From Nonomuraea coxensis DSM 45129 (GTDB taxonomy: Bacteria > Actinomycetota > Actinomycetes > Streptosporangiales > Streptosporangiaceae), in the NCBI RefSeq assembly GCF_019397265.1, contig NZ_CP068985.1, forward strand, positions 7,869,001-7,933,000: DNA of 64,000 nucleotides, in the 5' to 3' direction. How positions within the stretch are numbered: the stretch's first letter is position 1; each line of letters opens with the position of its first letter. Below, one piece after another: positions 9,017 to 17,143 of the stretch. The notes under the pieces are model-generated. The model was given only the letters and a program-made list of their open reading frames with translations, ran no database searches and had not been told where the DNA came from. The position numbers and the translations under genes were made by a program.

Positions 9017-10909
9017 GTGGAAATCGAACGTCACGAATACGACGTCGTCGTCATCGGCGCGGGCGGAGCCGGCCTGCGCGCCGCGATCGAGGCCCGGCAG
9101 CAGGGCAAGAGGACGGCGATCGTCTGCAAGTCGCTGTTCGGCAAGGCGCACACCGTCATGGCCGAGGGTGGCGCCGCCGCCGCGATGGGCAACGTCAACC
9201 CCGACGACAACTGGATGGTGCACTTCCGCGACACCATGCGCGGCGGCAAGTTCCTCAACAACTGGCGCATGGCCGAGCTGCACGCCAAGGAGGCGCCCGA
9301 CCGGGTCTGGGAGCTGGAGGCCTGGGGCGCGCTGTTCGACCGCACCAAGGACGGCAAGATCAGCCAGCGGAACTTCGGCGGTCACGAGTACCCGCGGCTC
9401 GCACACGTGGGCGACCGTACCGGCCTGGAGCTGATCCGCACCCTCCAGCAGCGCGTGGTCGCGCTGCAGCAGGAGGACTACGAGAACCACGGCGACTACG
9501 AGGCCTACATCAAGGTCTTCGCCGAGTGCACGGTCACCCGGCTGCTCAAGGACGGCGAGCGCATCTCCGGCGCGTTCGGCTACTGGCGCGAGACCGGCAA
9601 CCTCGTCCTCTTCGACACCCCGGCCGTGGTCCTCGCCACCGGCGGCATCGGCAAGTCGTACGTCGTCACCTCCAACTCCTGGGAGTACACCGGCGACGGG
9701 CACGCCCTGGCCCTGCTGGCCGGCGCGAAGCTCATCAACATGGAGTTCATCCAGTTCCACCCCACGGGGATGGTCTGGCCGCCGTCCGTGCGCGGCATCC
9801 TCGTCACCGAGTCCGTCCGCGGCGACGGCGGGGTGCTGCGCAACTCCGAGGGCAAGCGCTTCATGTTCGACTACATCCCCGACGTCTTCAAGGACAAGTA
9901 CGCGACCACCGAGGAGGAGGGCGACCGCTGGTACACCGACCAGGCCAACAACCGGCGCCCGCCCGAGCTGCTGCCCCGTGACGAGGTGGCCCGCGCGATC
10001 AACGCCGAGGTCAAGGCCGGTCGCGGATCACCGCAGGGCGGCGTGTTCCTCGACGTGTCCACCCGGCTGCCCGCCGAGGAGATCAAGAAGCGGCTGCCGT
10101 CGATGCACCACCAGTTCAAGGAGCTGGCCGACGTCGACATCACCGCCGAGCCCATGCAGGTGGGCCCGACCTGCCACTACATCATGGGCGGCGTCGAGGT
10201 GGACGCCGACACCGGCGCGGCCGACGTCCCCGGTCTGTTCGCGGCCGGCGAGGTGTCCGGCGGCATGCACGGCTCCAACCGGCTGGGCGGCAACTCGCTG
10301 TCCGACCTGCTGGTGTTCGGGCGCCGGGCGGGCGCGGGCGCGGCCGCGTACGTGGACGGGCTCCCCGCCCGGCCCAAGGTCAGCCCCGAGTCCGTCGAGT
10401 CGGCCCGCGAGGAGGCGCTCGCCCCGCTCGGCCGCAGCGGCGAGAACCCGTACGAGGTGCACCACGAGCTGCAGCGGACCATGAACGACCTGGTCGGCAT
10501 CATCCGCAAGGCCGAGGAGGTCGCCGAGGCGCTGCAGACCGTGGAGAAGCTCAAGGAGCGCGTGCGCATGGTCGGGGCGGGCGGGTCCCGCATCTACAAC
10601 CCCGGCTGGCACCTCGCGCTCGACCTGCGCAACATGGTGCTGGTGTCGGAGTGCGTGGCGAGGGCCGCGCTGCTGCGCGAGGAGAGCCGCGGCGGGCACA
10701 CCCGCGACGACTTCCCCGGCATGAACCCGGAGTGGCGGCGCAAGCTGCTCGTCTGCTCCAGCGAGGACGGCTCCTCGGTGCAGGTGGTCGAGAAGGAACA
10801 GCCCCCCATGCGGGACGACCTGATCACCCTGTTCGACCGGGACGAGCTGCAGAAGTATCTCACCGACGAAGAGATGGCCGAGTTCGACGGGATAGCGAAG
10901 AAGTCATGA
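9017..10909 (+). CDS. sdhA: Fumarate reductase/succinate dehydrogenase flavoprotein subunit (second copy)
   Basis: The 630-residue flavoprotein shows the FAD fold VVVIGAGGAGLRAAIEA at its N-terminus, the FAD-linking histidine in FGKAHTVMAEGGAAAA, the substrate loop FHPTGMVWP and the C-terminal GSNRLGGNSLSDLLVFGRRAG. It is clearly a different branch from the copy at 1522-3444 and is of the type found in mycobacterial Sdh1 operons. The GTG start at 9017 follows an AAAGGA ribosome binding site 12 bp after the anchor gene. The stop overlaps the iron-sulfur gene start (ATGA). The complex may run in either direction; sequence alone cannot say which dominates. Confidence 0.94.
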   Translation: MEIERHEYDVVVIGAGGAGLRAAIEARQQGKRTAIVCKSLFGKAHTVMAEGGAAAAMGNVNPDDNWMVHFRDTMRGGKFLNNWRMAELHAKEAPDRVWELEAWGALFDRTKDGKISQRNFGGHEYPRLAHVGDRTGLELIRTLQQRVVALQQEDYENHGDYEAYIKVFAECTVTRLLKDGERISGAFGYWRETGNLVLFDTPAVVLATGGIGKSYVVTSNSWEYTGDGHALALLAGAKLINMEFIQFHPTGMVWPPSVRGILVTESVRGDGGVLRNSEGKRFMFDYIPDVFKDKYATTEEEGDRWYTDQANNRRPPELLPRDEVARAINAEVKAGRGSPQGGVFLDVSTRLPAEEIKKRLPSMHHQFKELADVDITAEPMQVGPTCHYIMGGVEVDADTGAADVPGLFAAGEVSGGMHGSNRLGGNSLSDLLVFGRRAGAGAAAYVDGLPARPKVSPESVESAREEALAPLGRSGENPYEVHHELQRTMNDLVGIIRKAEEVAEALQTVEKLKERVRMVGAGGSRIYNPGWHLALDLRNMVLVSECVARAALLREESRGGHTRDDFPGMNPEWRRKLLVCSSEDGSSVQVVEKEQPPMRDDLITLFDRDELQKYLTDEEMAEFDGIAKKS

Positions 10910-11661
10910 GCTACAAGGCAAAGTTCAAGGTCTGGCGCGGTGAGGGCGGCGAAGGCAAACTCGAGGACTTCACCGTCGAGGTCAACGAGGGCGAGGTCGT
11001 CCTCGACATCATCCACCGGCTCCAGGCGACGCAGGCGCCCGACCTGGCCGTACGGTGGAACTGCAAGGCCGGCAAGTGCGGCTCGTGCAGCATGGAGATC
11101 AACGGCAAGCCACGGCTGGGCTGCATGACCCGGATGTCCACCTTCTCGGAGGACGAGACCATCACGGTCACGCCGATGCGGACGTTCCCGGTCATCAAGG
11201 ACCTCGTGACCGACGTGTCCTTCAACTACCAGAAGGCCAGGGAGGTCCCCTCCTTCACGCCGCCCGCCGACGTGCGGCCCGGCGAGTACCGCATGAAGCA
11301 GGTCGACGTCGAGCGGTCCCAGGAGTTCCGCAAGTGCATCGAGTGCTTCATGTGCAACAACGTCTGCCACGTGATCCGCGACCATGAGGAGAACAAGGCC
11401 AACTTCTCCGGGCCGCGCTTCCTCATGCGGATCGCCGAGCTGGACATGCACCCGTACGACGTGGCCGACCGGCAGGAGGCGGCGCAGTCCGAGCACGGGC
11501 TCGGCTACTGCAACATCACCAAGTGCTGCACCGAGGTCTGCCCCGAGCACATCAAGATCACCGACAACGCGCTCATCCCGATGAAGGAGCGCGTCGTGGA
11601 CCGCAAGTACGACCCGCTGGTGTGGCTGGGCAACAAGATCTTCCGTCGCGCCAAGTCGTGA
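10906..11661 (+). CDS. sdhB: Succinate dehydrogenase/fumarate reductase iron-sulfur subunit (second copy)
   Basis: The 251-residue protein has the plant-type cluster motif CKAGKCGSCSMEING and two further cysteine groups, CIECFMCNNVC and CNITKCCTEVCP, for the 4Fe-4S and 3Fe-4S centres. It overlaps the flavoprotein stop by 4 bases and ends the three-gene operon; a strong hairpin follows 11 bp after the stop codon. It differs from the first SdhB in its cluster spacing and its C-terminal extension. Confidence 0.94.
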   Translation: MSYKAKFKVWRGEGGEGKLEDFTVEVNEGEVVLDIIHRLQATQAPDLAVRWNCKAGKCGSCSMEINGKPRLGCMTRMSTFSEDETITVTPMRTFPVIKDLVTDVSFNYQKAREVPSFTPPADVRPGEYRMKQVDVERSQEFRKCIECFMCNNVCHVIRDHEENKANFSGPRFLMRIAELDMHPYDVADRQEAAQSEHGLGYCNITKCCTEVCPEHIKITDNALIPMKERVVDRKYDPLVWLGNKIFRRAKS

Positions 11662-11672
11662 CCCGCGCATGA

Positions 11673-11706
11673 GGAAGGGGGCCGGTACGGACACCGGCCC
11701 CCTTCC
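11673..11706. terminator. Hairpin terminator between convergent genes
   Basis: A perfect 14-bp stem, GGAAGGGGGCCGGT with its complement at 11693-11706, encloses a 6-base loop. It lies between the end of the second sdh operon and the end of the convergent gene at 11720, so it can stop transcription from both sides. Confidence 0.85.
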
Positions 11707-11719
11707 TTCATGTTCGCGC

Positions 11720-13039
11720 TCAGTCCTTGGCGTGGCGGCGGAAGCGCCTGCGCTTCTCCTCCGGCAGCTCCCTGGTCGGCTCAGGCTGGACCATCGTCGC
11801 CTCCCCGTCGGCCGGCACGTACGGCGGCGGATCGTACTGTCCCTGCTCCTCCTGAGGCCGGTCGTACGGCTGCGCGGGCTGGAACAGCGACCCGGCGGGC
11901 GCCTGCTGCCACGGCTCGGAGTCGCCGGGCTCGGCCGCCGCGGCCGGGCCGAGCGGGTGCTCGTGCCCGTCGTCCACCGGCGCGCCCCCGCCCGGCGGGA
12001 TGTCCGCCGGCGGAGCGGGCGGGACCAGCGGCTCGAACGGGTCGCGGTAGTCCTTCTCCTGAGCCTCCTGGACGGGCTCGTGGCTGTAGTCGTCGGGGTG
12101 CAGCACCACGGGCGGTGGCTCGGGCGGCGCCGCGGGCGGCTCCTGCTCGTAGCCCTGCGGCGGGTACGGATGGCCGGGATCCTGGTACATCGGGGCGTAC
12201 TGCACCGGGCCGCTCGCGTACGTCTGCACCGGCACGAAACTGATGATCGGCGCGTACGCCGTGCCGCCCGGATAGCCGGGAGCGGCGAAGCCCGCGCTCG
12301 CGTACCCGGGGCCGGCCGGATAACCGGGGCCACCCGGCGGGGGCGGATAGCCGGGAGCGCCCGCCGGCGGGTAGCCCGCAGCCGGGCCCGCCTTGCGCAC
12401 GGCGGCCGCGTGGGCCATCCGCCGCAGCCTTCCCTCGAAGATCAGCACCGCGAACAGCGCGAGCAGCACCAGCACCAGCGCAGGGATGCTGAGCTTCTGC
12501 GTCAGCGTCTTCTCGTCGAACTCCGGCGCCGCGGCCCGCAACTCCAGCGGCACCTCCTCGGAGGAGGCGACCTGCGTCTCGCTCGGCACGGTCGTCGGCG
12601 TGTCCTGGGCGACGGAGGGAACCAGGACATCCGGCTCCTCCGACGTGGGGGACGCGGTGGGCAGCACCGGGGGCTCTTCGGCCTGGGTGGTCGGCGGCGC
12701 GACGTTCTGGGTGGGCGGCTCCGGCGCCTGCGTGGTCGCGGGGGCCGTGGTGGGCCTCTTGGTGGGGGCGGTGGTCTTCTTCGTCGGGGTCGCCGTCACC
12801 GTCCTGGTGATCGTCGTCTCCGGCACGTCGGTCGGCTCGGGCGTGCCTAACGTGGTGGTCACCGTGACCGTGGTCTGGGGGTCGTTCTGGCACGTGGTGT
12901 CGCCGGCGTCGCAGGGCTCGACCGGGTCGAGCGCCACGGAGGCGCTGGCGCTCTGCACGATGAACGGCGTCGCGCCGACGCCGGCCAGGCCGAGCGCCAG
13001 GACGATGGCGGAGACGGCTGTCGCTCGCGTGCGTGCCAC
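11720..13039 (-). CDS. Secreted-type single-span protein with Thr/Pro-rich outside and Pro/Tyr-rich inside
   Basis: The 439-residue protein has an N-terminal signal-like segment (about 8-35), an outer region of roughly 150 residues rich in Thr, Pro and Val with runs such as TTVTVTTTLGTPEPT, one transmembrane helix (ALVLVLLALFAVLIFEG, about 205-225), and a long proline-, glycine- and tyrosine-rich cytoplasmic tail with repeats like PGYP and PPGGPGYPAGPGYA. No catalytic domain is visible. The start is GTG at 13039 with GGAGGG upstream. The layout suggests a cell-wall-spanning stalk or scaffold; it is not recognised as a named family. Confidence 0.75.
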   Translation of the reverse strand: MARTRATAVSAIVLALGLAGVGATPFIVQSASASVALDPVEPCDAGDTTCQNDPQTTVTVTTTLGTPEPTDVPETTITRTVTATPTKKTTAPTKRPTTAPATTQAPEPPTQNVAPPTTQAEEPPVLPTASPTSEEPDVLVPSVAQDTPTTVPSETQVASSEEVPLELRAAAPEFDEKTLTQKLSIPALVLVLLALFAVLIFEGRLRRMAHAAAVRKAGPAAGYPPAGAPGYPPPPGGPGYPAGPGYASAGFAAPGYPGGTAYAPIISFVPVQTYASGPVQYAPMYQDPGHPYPPQGYEQEPPAAPPEPPPVVLHPDDYSHEPVQEAQEKDYRDPFEPLVPPAPPADIPPGGGAPVDDGHEHPLGPAAAAEPGDSEPWQQAPAGSLFQPAQPYDRPQEEQGQYDPPPYVPADGEATMVQPEPTRELPEEKRRRFRRHAKD

Positions 13040-13078
13040 CAGTGCCCTCCGCGTAGTCCCGGAACCATGGTCAAGGGA

Positions 13079-13106
13079 ATACTAGTCGGGTCAAAGTAAC
13101 AGTAAA
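13079..13106 (-). promoter_or_regulatory. Putative sigma-A-type promoter for the Thr/Pro-rich protein gene
   Basis: Read on the minus strand, TTTACT (13106-13101) and TAGTAT (13084-13079) are 16 bases apart, an acceptable -35/-10 pair in an otherwise GC-rich sequence. It lies about 40 bp upstream of the GTG start at 13039. Confidence 0.4.
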
Positions 13107-13113
13107 GCCCGTT

Positions 13114-14937
13114 TTACCGCACCATCTTACGTTTGCTGCGCTTTTGTACCGTGACAATTCCCCAGAGCCCTGCAAGAAGCGTAGCAACAGCGGCCGCGGC
13201 GAGCACGTGGCCGAGGCTTCCCTTCAACGGATTGACCACAGCGGCCACCGGCCGCGGCTTCTCGTGCGCCATCCGCAACTCGACCGGCAGAGGCACCCCG
13301 AACCCGCCCTCACCACCCGGCGGCACACCCGGCCCACCCGGGAGCACCCCACCCGCCAAGGACGAACCCGCCAGCGACCCACCCCCGGCCGCCCCGCCGC
13401 CGGACGCCCCACCGCCGGACGCCCCGCCGCCGGACGCCCCACCGCCGGACGCCCCACCGACCCCGGACCCACCGTCCGCAGGGGACCCACCGACCCCCGA
13501 CCCACCATCCGCGGGGAACCCGCCGACCCCGGCCGACGGCACAACCGGCCCAGCCCCCAGCAACCCACCGACCCCAGCCGGCGGAACCGCCAGAGCCCCA
13601 GCCTCCCCCGCCACCTCCGGCGACCGAACCCCGGAAAGCCCCTGCCCCACAGCCCCGACCCCCTGGGGCACCTGAGAACCAGCCAACCCCGGCACCTGAG
13701 GCACGGCCGACACTCTTCGACCCACGTGCGCGGGAGACGCGGCTTGGGCTCTTGGAGCCGTGTGCGTCTGTGGCGCGACCCGGGCCTGTGGCGCGGTCGC
13801 CGCGGGCGGAACGTCCTGCGCGGACGGGGCAGTGCGGGCTTGCGGCCCGGCCTGCTCCCTGTGACCCCGCCGCTCCCCGTGCCCCACTCGCCTAGCCTGC
13901 CTGGCACGCCTGATCTGCCCCGCCTGCCCTCTCTGCTCGGGCGCACGGGCGAAGGGCCCCTGGGGAAGGACTTGCGGCGCCGAGGGCTGCCCCCCACCGG
14001 TCACCTGCCCCTGCCCCTGCGCTTGCCCCTGGCCCTGTCCTTGCCCCGGCGCCTGCGCCTGTCCCACTCCCTGGGGTGCGACAAGCACATCCTCGGAGCC
14101 CTGCAGCCACCCGGCTCCCGCCCGGTCCTGGTGCGCCACACTCGGCTGGGCGGGCTGGGCGTTGCCTGTGGCGGTGTCGGTGTACGGGGGCGGGGCCTGG
14201 TCGAGGACCGGCACGGGGCAGCGGTGCGCCGGGAAGCAGTGGTGGGTGGTAGGGGCGCCGCCCACGCGATCCGGCTCCACAGGGGCCGGCAGAGGCTGGC
14301 GGCCCCCGTTCACCGCGGCCGGCGCGGCGGACTCGACCGCCGCCCCAGCAAGCACCGGACCGCCGCTCACGACGGGCGTGGTGACGGTCTCCTCCACCGT
14401 CTCCGCCGCGCCGTCCGCCTCGTGACGCACCTTGGCGACGGCGGCCAGCACCACCTCACCGGTCCCCTCCGGAGCGGTCACCGTCACGTCGACGGAACGC
14501 GCCCCCGCCTCGCTCCCGAGCCGGCACATCCGCGCCCCGGACACCGTGGCCGCGTCACCCCGTTCGGTGACCCCCGCCAGGGTCAGCGCGCGGTCGGCGA
14601 GCCGCGCCGCCACGCCCGGCTGCACGGCGAGCGCCTTACGCTCCGTAACCGGCGTCTGGAAGCCCGGGGCCGGAGCGGCAGGGCTCGGACGTTCGCAGGT
14701 CACCGCCGACAGCGCCGCCGCCGGGGCGGCCGCCACGACGACCCGCCCGCCGCCGGCGGACATCCCGTTGACGCGGACCCGGAACCGCTGCATGTCCCCC
14801 GTACGGAGCCACTTGCCCACGCCGTCCTCGGCCGGTTCGACCCGCTCCAGCACCAGCGACACCCCGCTCGCCGCCACCGGCACGGCGGGCACGGCGGCCA
14901 GGATCACCACCCCGGCCAGCATCCAGCCACGACGCAT
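13114..14937 (-). CDS. Exported low-complexity protein with C-terminal membrane anchor
   Basis: The 607-residue protein starts with a signal peptide (MRRGWMLAGVVILAAVPAVPVAASG) and a 200-residue folded-looking region with four cysteines. A long disordered part follows, holding GQ repeats, RRARQARR-type basic stretches and a Gly/Ser/Ala repeat (SGGGA units). It ends in one transmembrane helix and a basic tail (VQKRSKRKMVR), giving a type I topology without an LPXTG motif. ATG 14937 was chosen over an ATG at 14988 because only it gives a signal peptide at the N-terminus and it has GGGGGAG upstream. No function can be assigned. Confidence 0.72.
   Translation of the reverse strand: MRRGWMLAGVVILAAVPAVPVAASGVSLVLERVEPAEDGVGKWLRTGDMQRFRVRVNGMSAGGGRVVVAAAPAAALSAVTCERPSPAAPAPGFQTPVTERKALAVQPGVAARLADRALTLAGVTERGDAATVSGARMCRLGSEAGARSVDVTVTAPEGTGEVVLAAVAKVRHEADGAAETVEETVTTPVVSGGPVLAGAAVESAAPAAVNGGRQPLPAPVEPDRVGGAPTTHHCFPAHRCPVPVLDQAPPPYTDTATGNAQPAQPSVAHQDRAGAGWLQGSEDVLVAPQGVGQAQAPGQGQGQGQAQGQGQVTGGGQPSAPQVLPQGPFARAPEQRGQAGQIRRARQARRVGHGERRGHREQAGPQARTAPSAQDVPPAATAPQARVAPQTHTAPRAQAASPAHVGRRVSAVPQVPGLAGSQVPQGVGAVGQGLSGVRSPEVAGEAGALAVPPAGVGGLLGAGPVVPSAGVGGFPADGGSGVGGSPADGGSGVGGASGGGASGGGASGGGASGGGAAGGGSLAGSSLAGGVLPGGPGVPPGGEGGFGVPLPVELRMAHEKPRPVAAVVNPLKGSLGHVLAAAAVATLLAGLWGIVTVQKRSKRKMVR
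13386..13460. repeat. 15-bp tandem repeat inside a coding region
   Basis: About five units of a 15-bp repeat (core GCCGGACGCCCC on the plus strand) encode the SGGGA units of the exported protein on the minus strand. It is coding low complexity, prone to copy-number change. Confidence 0.7.
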
Positions 14938-14952
14938 CGCCAAACTCCCCCG

Positions 14953-14998
14953 CTGTGACACAAACCCGTAATCACGCCTAGTAACCATTGTGTCACAG
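14953..14998. promoter_or_regulatory. Widely spaced inverted repeat upstream of the exported-protein gene
   Basis: CTGTGACACAA (14953-14963) and TTGTGTCACAG (14988-14998) are perfect 11-bp inverted arms with a 24-bp spacer, so their centres are 35 bp apart. Each arm is itself a 9-bp near-palindrome of the form TGTG-N-CACA. The pair lies just upstream of the ATG at 14937 and downstream of the NUDIX gene, so two dimers of one regulator could bind here. Confidence 0.55.
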
Positions 14999-15009
14999 AG
15001 CGGGAGGAC

Positions 15010-15405
15010 TCAATCAGCCAGGAGGATGCTCTCCACGGTCTTCATGACGGGCAGGTCCGCCCCGAGCCAGTCGACGTCGTAGTACTCGTCCGGCGCCAGC
15101 CACCGCAACGCCATGTGCTCCCGCGCCTCGGGGGTGCCCGAGGCGAGGGCGGCCAGCCAGACGCGCATCACGTACCCCGGGGAGAGCGGCCAGTCGCCGC
15201 CGACGCGTTCGCCGACCGCGATCTCGACGCCCAGTTCCTCGCGGCACTCCCGGACCAGCGCCTCCTCCTCGCCCTCGCCGGGGTCCACCTTCCCGCCGGG
15301 GAACTCCCATCCGCCGGCGAGCGCCGGCGGCTCGGCCCGCTGCGCGGCCAGGACCCGGCCGTCCGGGTCGACGATCACGGCGGCCACGACCACGATCACG
15401 CTCAT
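15010..15405 (-). CDS. NUDIX hydrolase (MutT-like, 8-oxo-dGTP diphosphatase type)
   Basis: This 131-residue protein contains the complete NUDIX box from residue 37 to 59, with GGKVDPGEGEEEALVRECRE followed by ELG and all the conserved glutamates. The N-terminal strand VVVAAVIVDPDGRVLAAQRA and the overall size are typical of MutT enzymes that hydrolyse oxidised nucleotides, though substrate cannot be proved. It starts 13 bp after the NlpC/P60 gene on the same strand, so it may be cotranscribed with the secretion locus. Confidence 0.88.
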   Translation of the reverse strand: MSVIVVVAAVIVDPDGRVLAAQRAEPPALAGGWEFPGGKVDPGEGEEEALVRECREELGVEIAVGERVGGDWPLSPGYVMRVWLAALASGTPEAREHMALRWLAPDEYYDVDWLGADLPVMKTVESILLAD

Positions 15406-15418
15406 GCGTCGAGTTTCC

Positions 15419-16513
15419 TCACAGGGCAGGATTCTGCAGCTTCTGGAGCTGGTCGAGAACAGCCGGGTTCTGCAGCGGACGGGTGAAGCCGATGCGGTTG
15501 CCGCGGGCGGAGTAGCTGGTCACCTTGATGGGACCGCACAGCGTGCACCGGGCCTCCAGCATCTTTCCCTTGGAGACGACCAGCCCGACGTGTCCCGGGT
15601 TGTTCGCCGAGGTGCCCGGCCCGGCGTTGAAGAAGACCAGGTCGCCGGGCTGCTCCTGACCTTCTAACACGCGCACGCCGAACGGCCACTGCCCGAACGT
15701 CGTACGCGGGATCTGCAGCCCCGCCGACCGGTACGCCGCGTAGATCACCCCCGAGCAGTCGAAGGCGTCCGGCCCCGTGCCGCCCCACAGGTACGGCTTG
15801 CCGCGCTGCGCCAGCGCGTACGCCAGGATCTTGGCGACCACGGTCGTCGGCGCGGCCTCGATCAGCGGCTCGTCGCACTCCTCCTCCGCCTGCGGCGGCA
15901 CCTTCACGTCGCCGGACTTGGCGTACTTCCTGGCGATCTCCTCGACCTGGTCGACGTACCACCAGGCGCGGTTGTAGACGAACAGCGCCTGCCGCACGTT
16001 CTCCGGCGCGCCGTTGCGCTTCAGCATGCGGGCCGCGCCGAGGATCGCGTCGGCCGGGTTGTAGACGTCGCCGATGCCGTCGCCGTCGCCGTCGGAGGCG
16101 TACCCGGTGAACGGCGTCTCCACGGGCACCCTGGCCTTGCCGCCCCAGGTCGAGATGAGGAACTGCATCGGCCCGGCCGCGCCGGCCGAGTTGGTGCCGC
16201 TGCGCACGCCGGGCAGCGTGGAGCGGCCGTGGTCGGTCTCGCGCTTGCCCACGGCGGCCAGGATGTTCCACTGGACGCCGATCCTCTTGCCGTACTCCTT
16301 GTAGAGCTTCAGGTAGTCGTCGGGGATGTCCGAGGTGGCGGTGTCGGAGACCTCCTCCACCTGGGCGTCGTCGGTGCAGTCGAACGAGGTGCGGCCGTCG
16401 CTGATGAACGAGGGCATCGACATCAGCAGCATCGGCGAGACGATGACCAGCACCAGCAGGAGCGCCCCGGCCAGCCCGACCAGGAGGGCGAGGCGCGTGC
16501 GCGAGACGTTCAC
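15419..16513 (-). CDS. Bifunctional peptidoglycan hydrolase: lytic transglycosylase plus NlpC/P60
   Basis: A single N-terminal membrane segment (about 8-32) anchors this 364-residue protein outside the cell. Residues about 70-185 resemble a soluble lytic transglycosylase, with the catalytic-type Glu in VGKRETDHG and the GPMQFLISTW stretch. Residues about 225-345 are an NlpC/P60 endopeptidase with the nucleophile Cys in FDCSGVIYAAY and His in NPGHVGLVV. The same two-domain layout is seen in wall-opening proteins of Gram-positive type IV secretion systems. The GTG start at 16513 overlaps the preceding gene's stop by 4 bases, tying it to the locus. Confidence 0.9.
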   Translation of the reverse strand: MNVSRTRLALLVGLAGALLLVLVIVSPMLLMSMPSFISDGRTSFDCTDDAQVEEVSDTATSDIPDDYLKLYKEYGKRIGVQWNILAAVGKRETDHGRSTLPGVRSGTNSAGAAGPMQFLISTWGGKARVPVETPFTGYASDGDGDGIGDVYNPADAILGAARMLKRNGAPENVRQALFVYNRAWWYVDQVEEIARKYAKSGDVKVPPQAEEECDEPLIEAAPTTVVAKILAYALAQRGKPYLWGGTGPDAFDCSGVIYAAYRSAGLQIPRTTFGQWPFGVRVLEGQEQPGDLVFFNAGPGTSANNPGHVGLVVSKGKMLEARCTLCGPIKVTSYSARGNRIGFTRPLQNPAVLDQLQKLQNPAL

Positions 16514-17130
16514 CCGGTGTCACCGTCCTGGCCCTCGTCGGCGGGCATGATGTCGAAGATCCGCCAGTCGCTGCCGGACTCGCTCACGGTCACCGCGTAC
16601 TCCTCGGTGAGCAGTTTGTCGCCGCTCTTCGCCGTGACCTGGCGGTTGCCGGTCACGACGAAGATGATGGAGCCCTTGCCGACCTGTCTGATCTCCTTGA
16701 GCTTGGCCGTGGCCTGCGAGACGAGCTCGTCGGCGCGGTTCTGCTCGACGGCGCCCGCCGACGTGACCGTGCGGGTCAGCAGGGCGCCGAGCTCGGGCGT
16801 CGTGTACGCCTTCAGCCGGCCGGCGTAGTCCGCCGGGTCCTCGTCGTAGCGGAAGGTGCCGTACACGGCGGTGAACCGCTCGGCGAGGTCCGCCGCCGCG
16901 GCGAGCTGTTCCTTCCGCATCGGCAGGTAGTCGTAGACGTCGAACGGCGCGTTGCTCGCGGTCGCCAGCGGCGTCGGGGTGACGATGGCCACCCGTGTGG
17001 GCGGCGCGGCCTGCGGCTGCTGCTCGGGAGGATCCTCCCAGTCCGCCCACATGAGGTAGATGCCGACCGCGGCGATGATCACGACGATGACGGCGAAGGC
17101 GGCCCCCCGCCTGTCACCTGGCTGCGCCAT
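16510..17130 (-). CDS. Small membrane-anchored protein of the T4SS locus
   Basis: The 206-residue protein has one transmembrane helix (about 10-30), a Pro/Gln/Thr-rich linker and a C-terminal region of about 120 residues ending in a typical beta-rich segment (TEEYAVTVSESGSDWRIFDIMP). This resembles the NTF2-like extracellular domains of VirB8/TcpC proteins, but the match is only topological. ATG 17130 is chosen as start; longer upstream translation is low-complexity shadow of the neighbouring gene. It sits 13 bp after the VirB6-like gene and overlaps the hydrolase gene, so it is a likely structural part of the same machine. Confidence 0.7.
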   Translation of the reverse strand: MAQPGDRRGAAFAVIVVIIAAVGIYLMWADWEDPPEQQPQAAPPTRVAIVTPTPLATASNAPFDVYDYLPMRKEQLAAAADLAERFTAVYGTFRYDEDPADYAGRLKAYTTPELGALLTRTVTSAGAVEQNRADELVSQATAKLKEIRQVGKGSIIFVVTGNRQVTAKSGDKLLTEEYAVTVSESGSDWRIFDIMPADEGQDGDTG

Positions 17131-17143
17131 GTTACGTCCCTGT

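Noticed and set aside
13386..13460. Regular short repeats resembling a CRISPR array
   Set aside because: Units are 15 bp without spacers and encode SGGGA repeats in frame.
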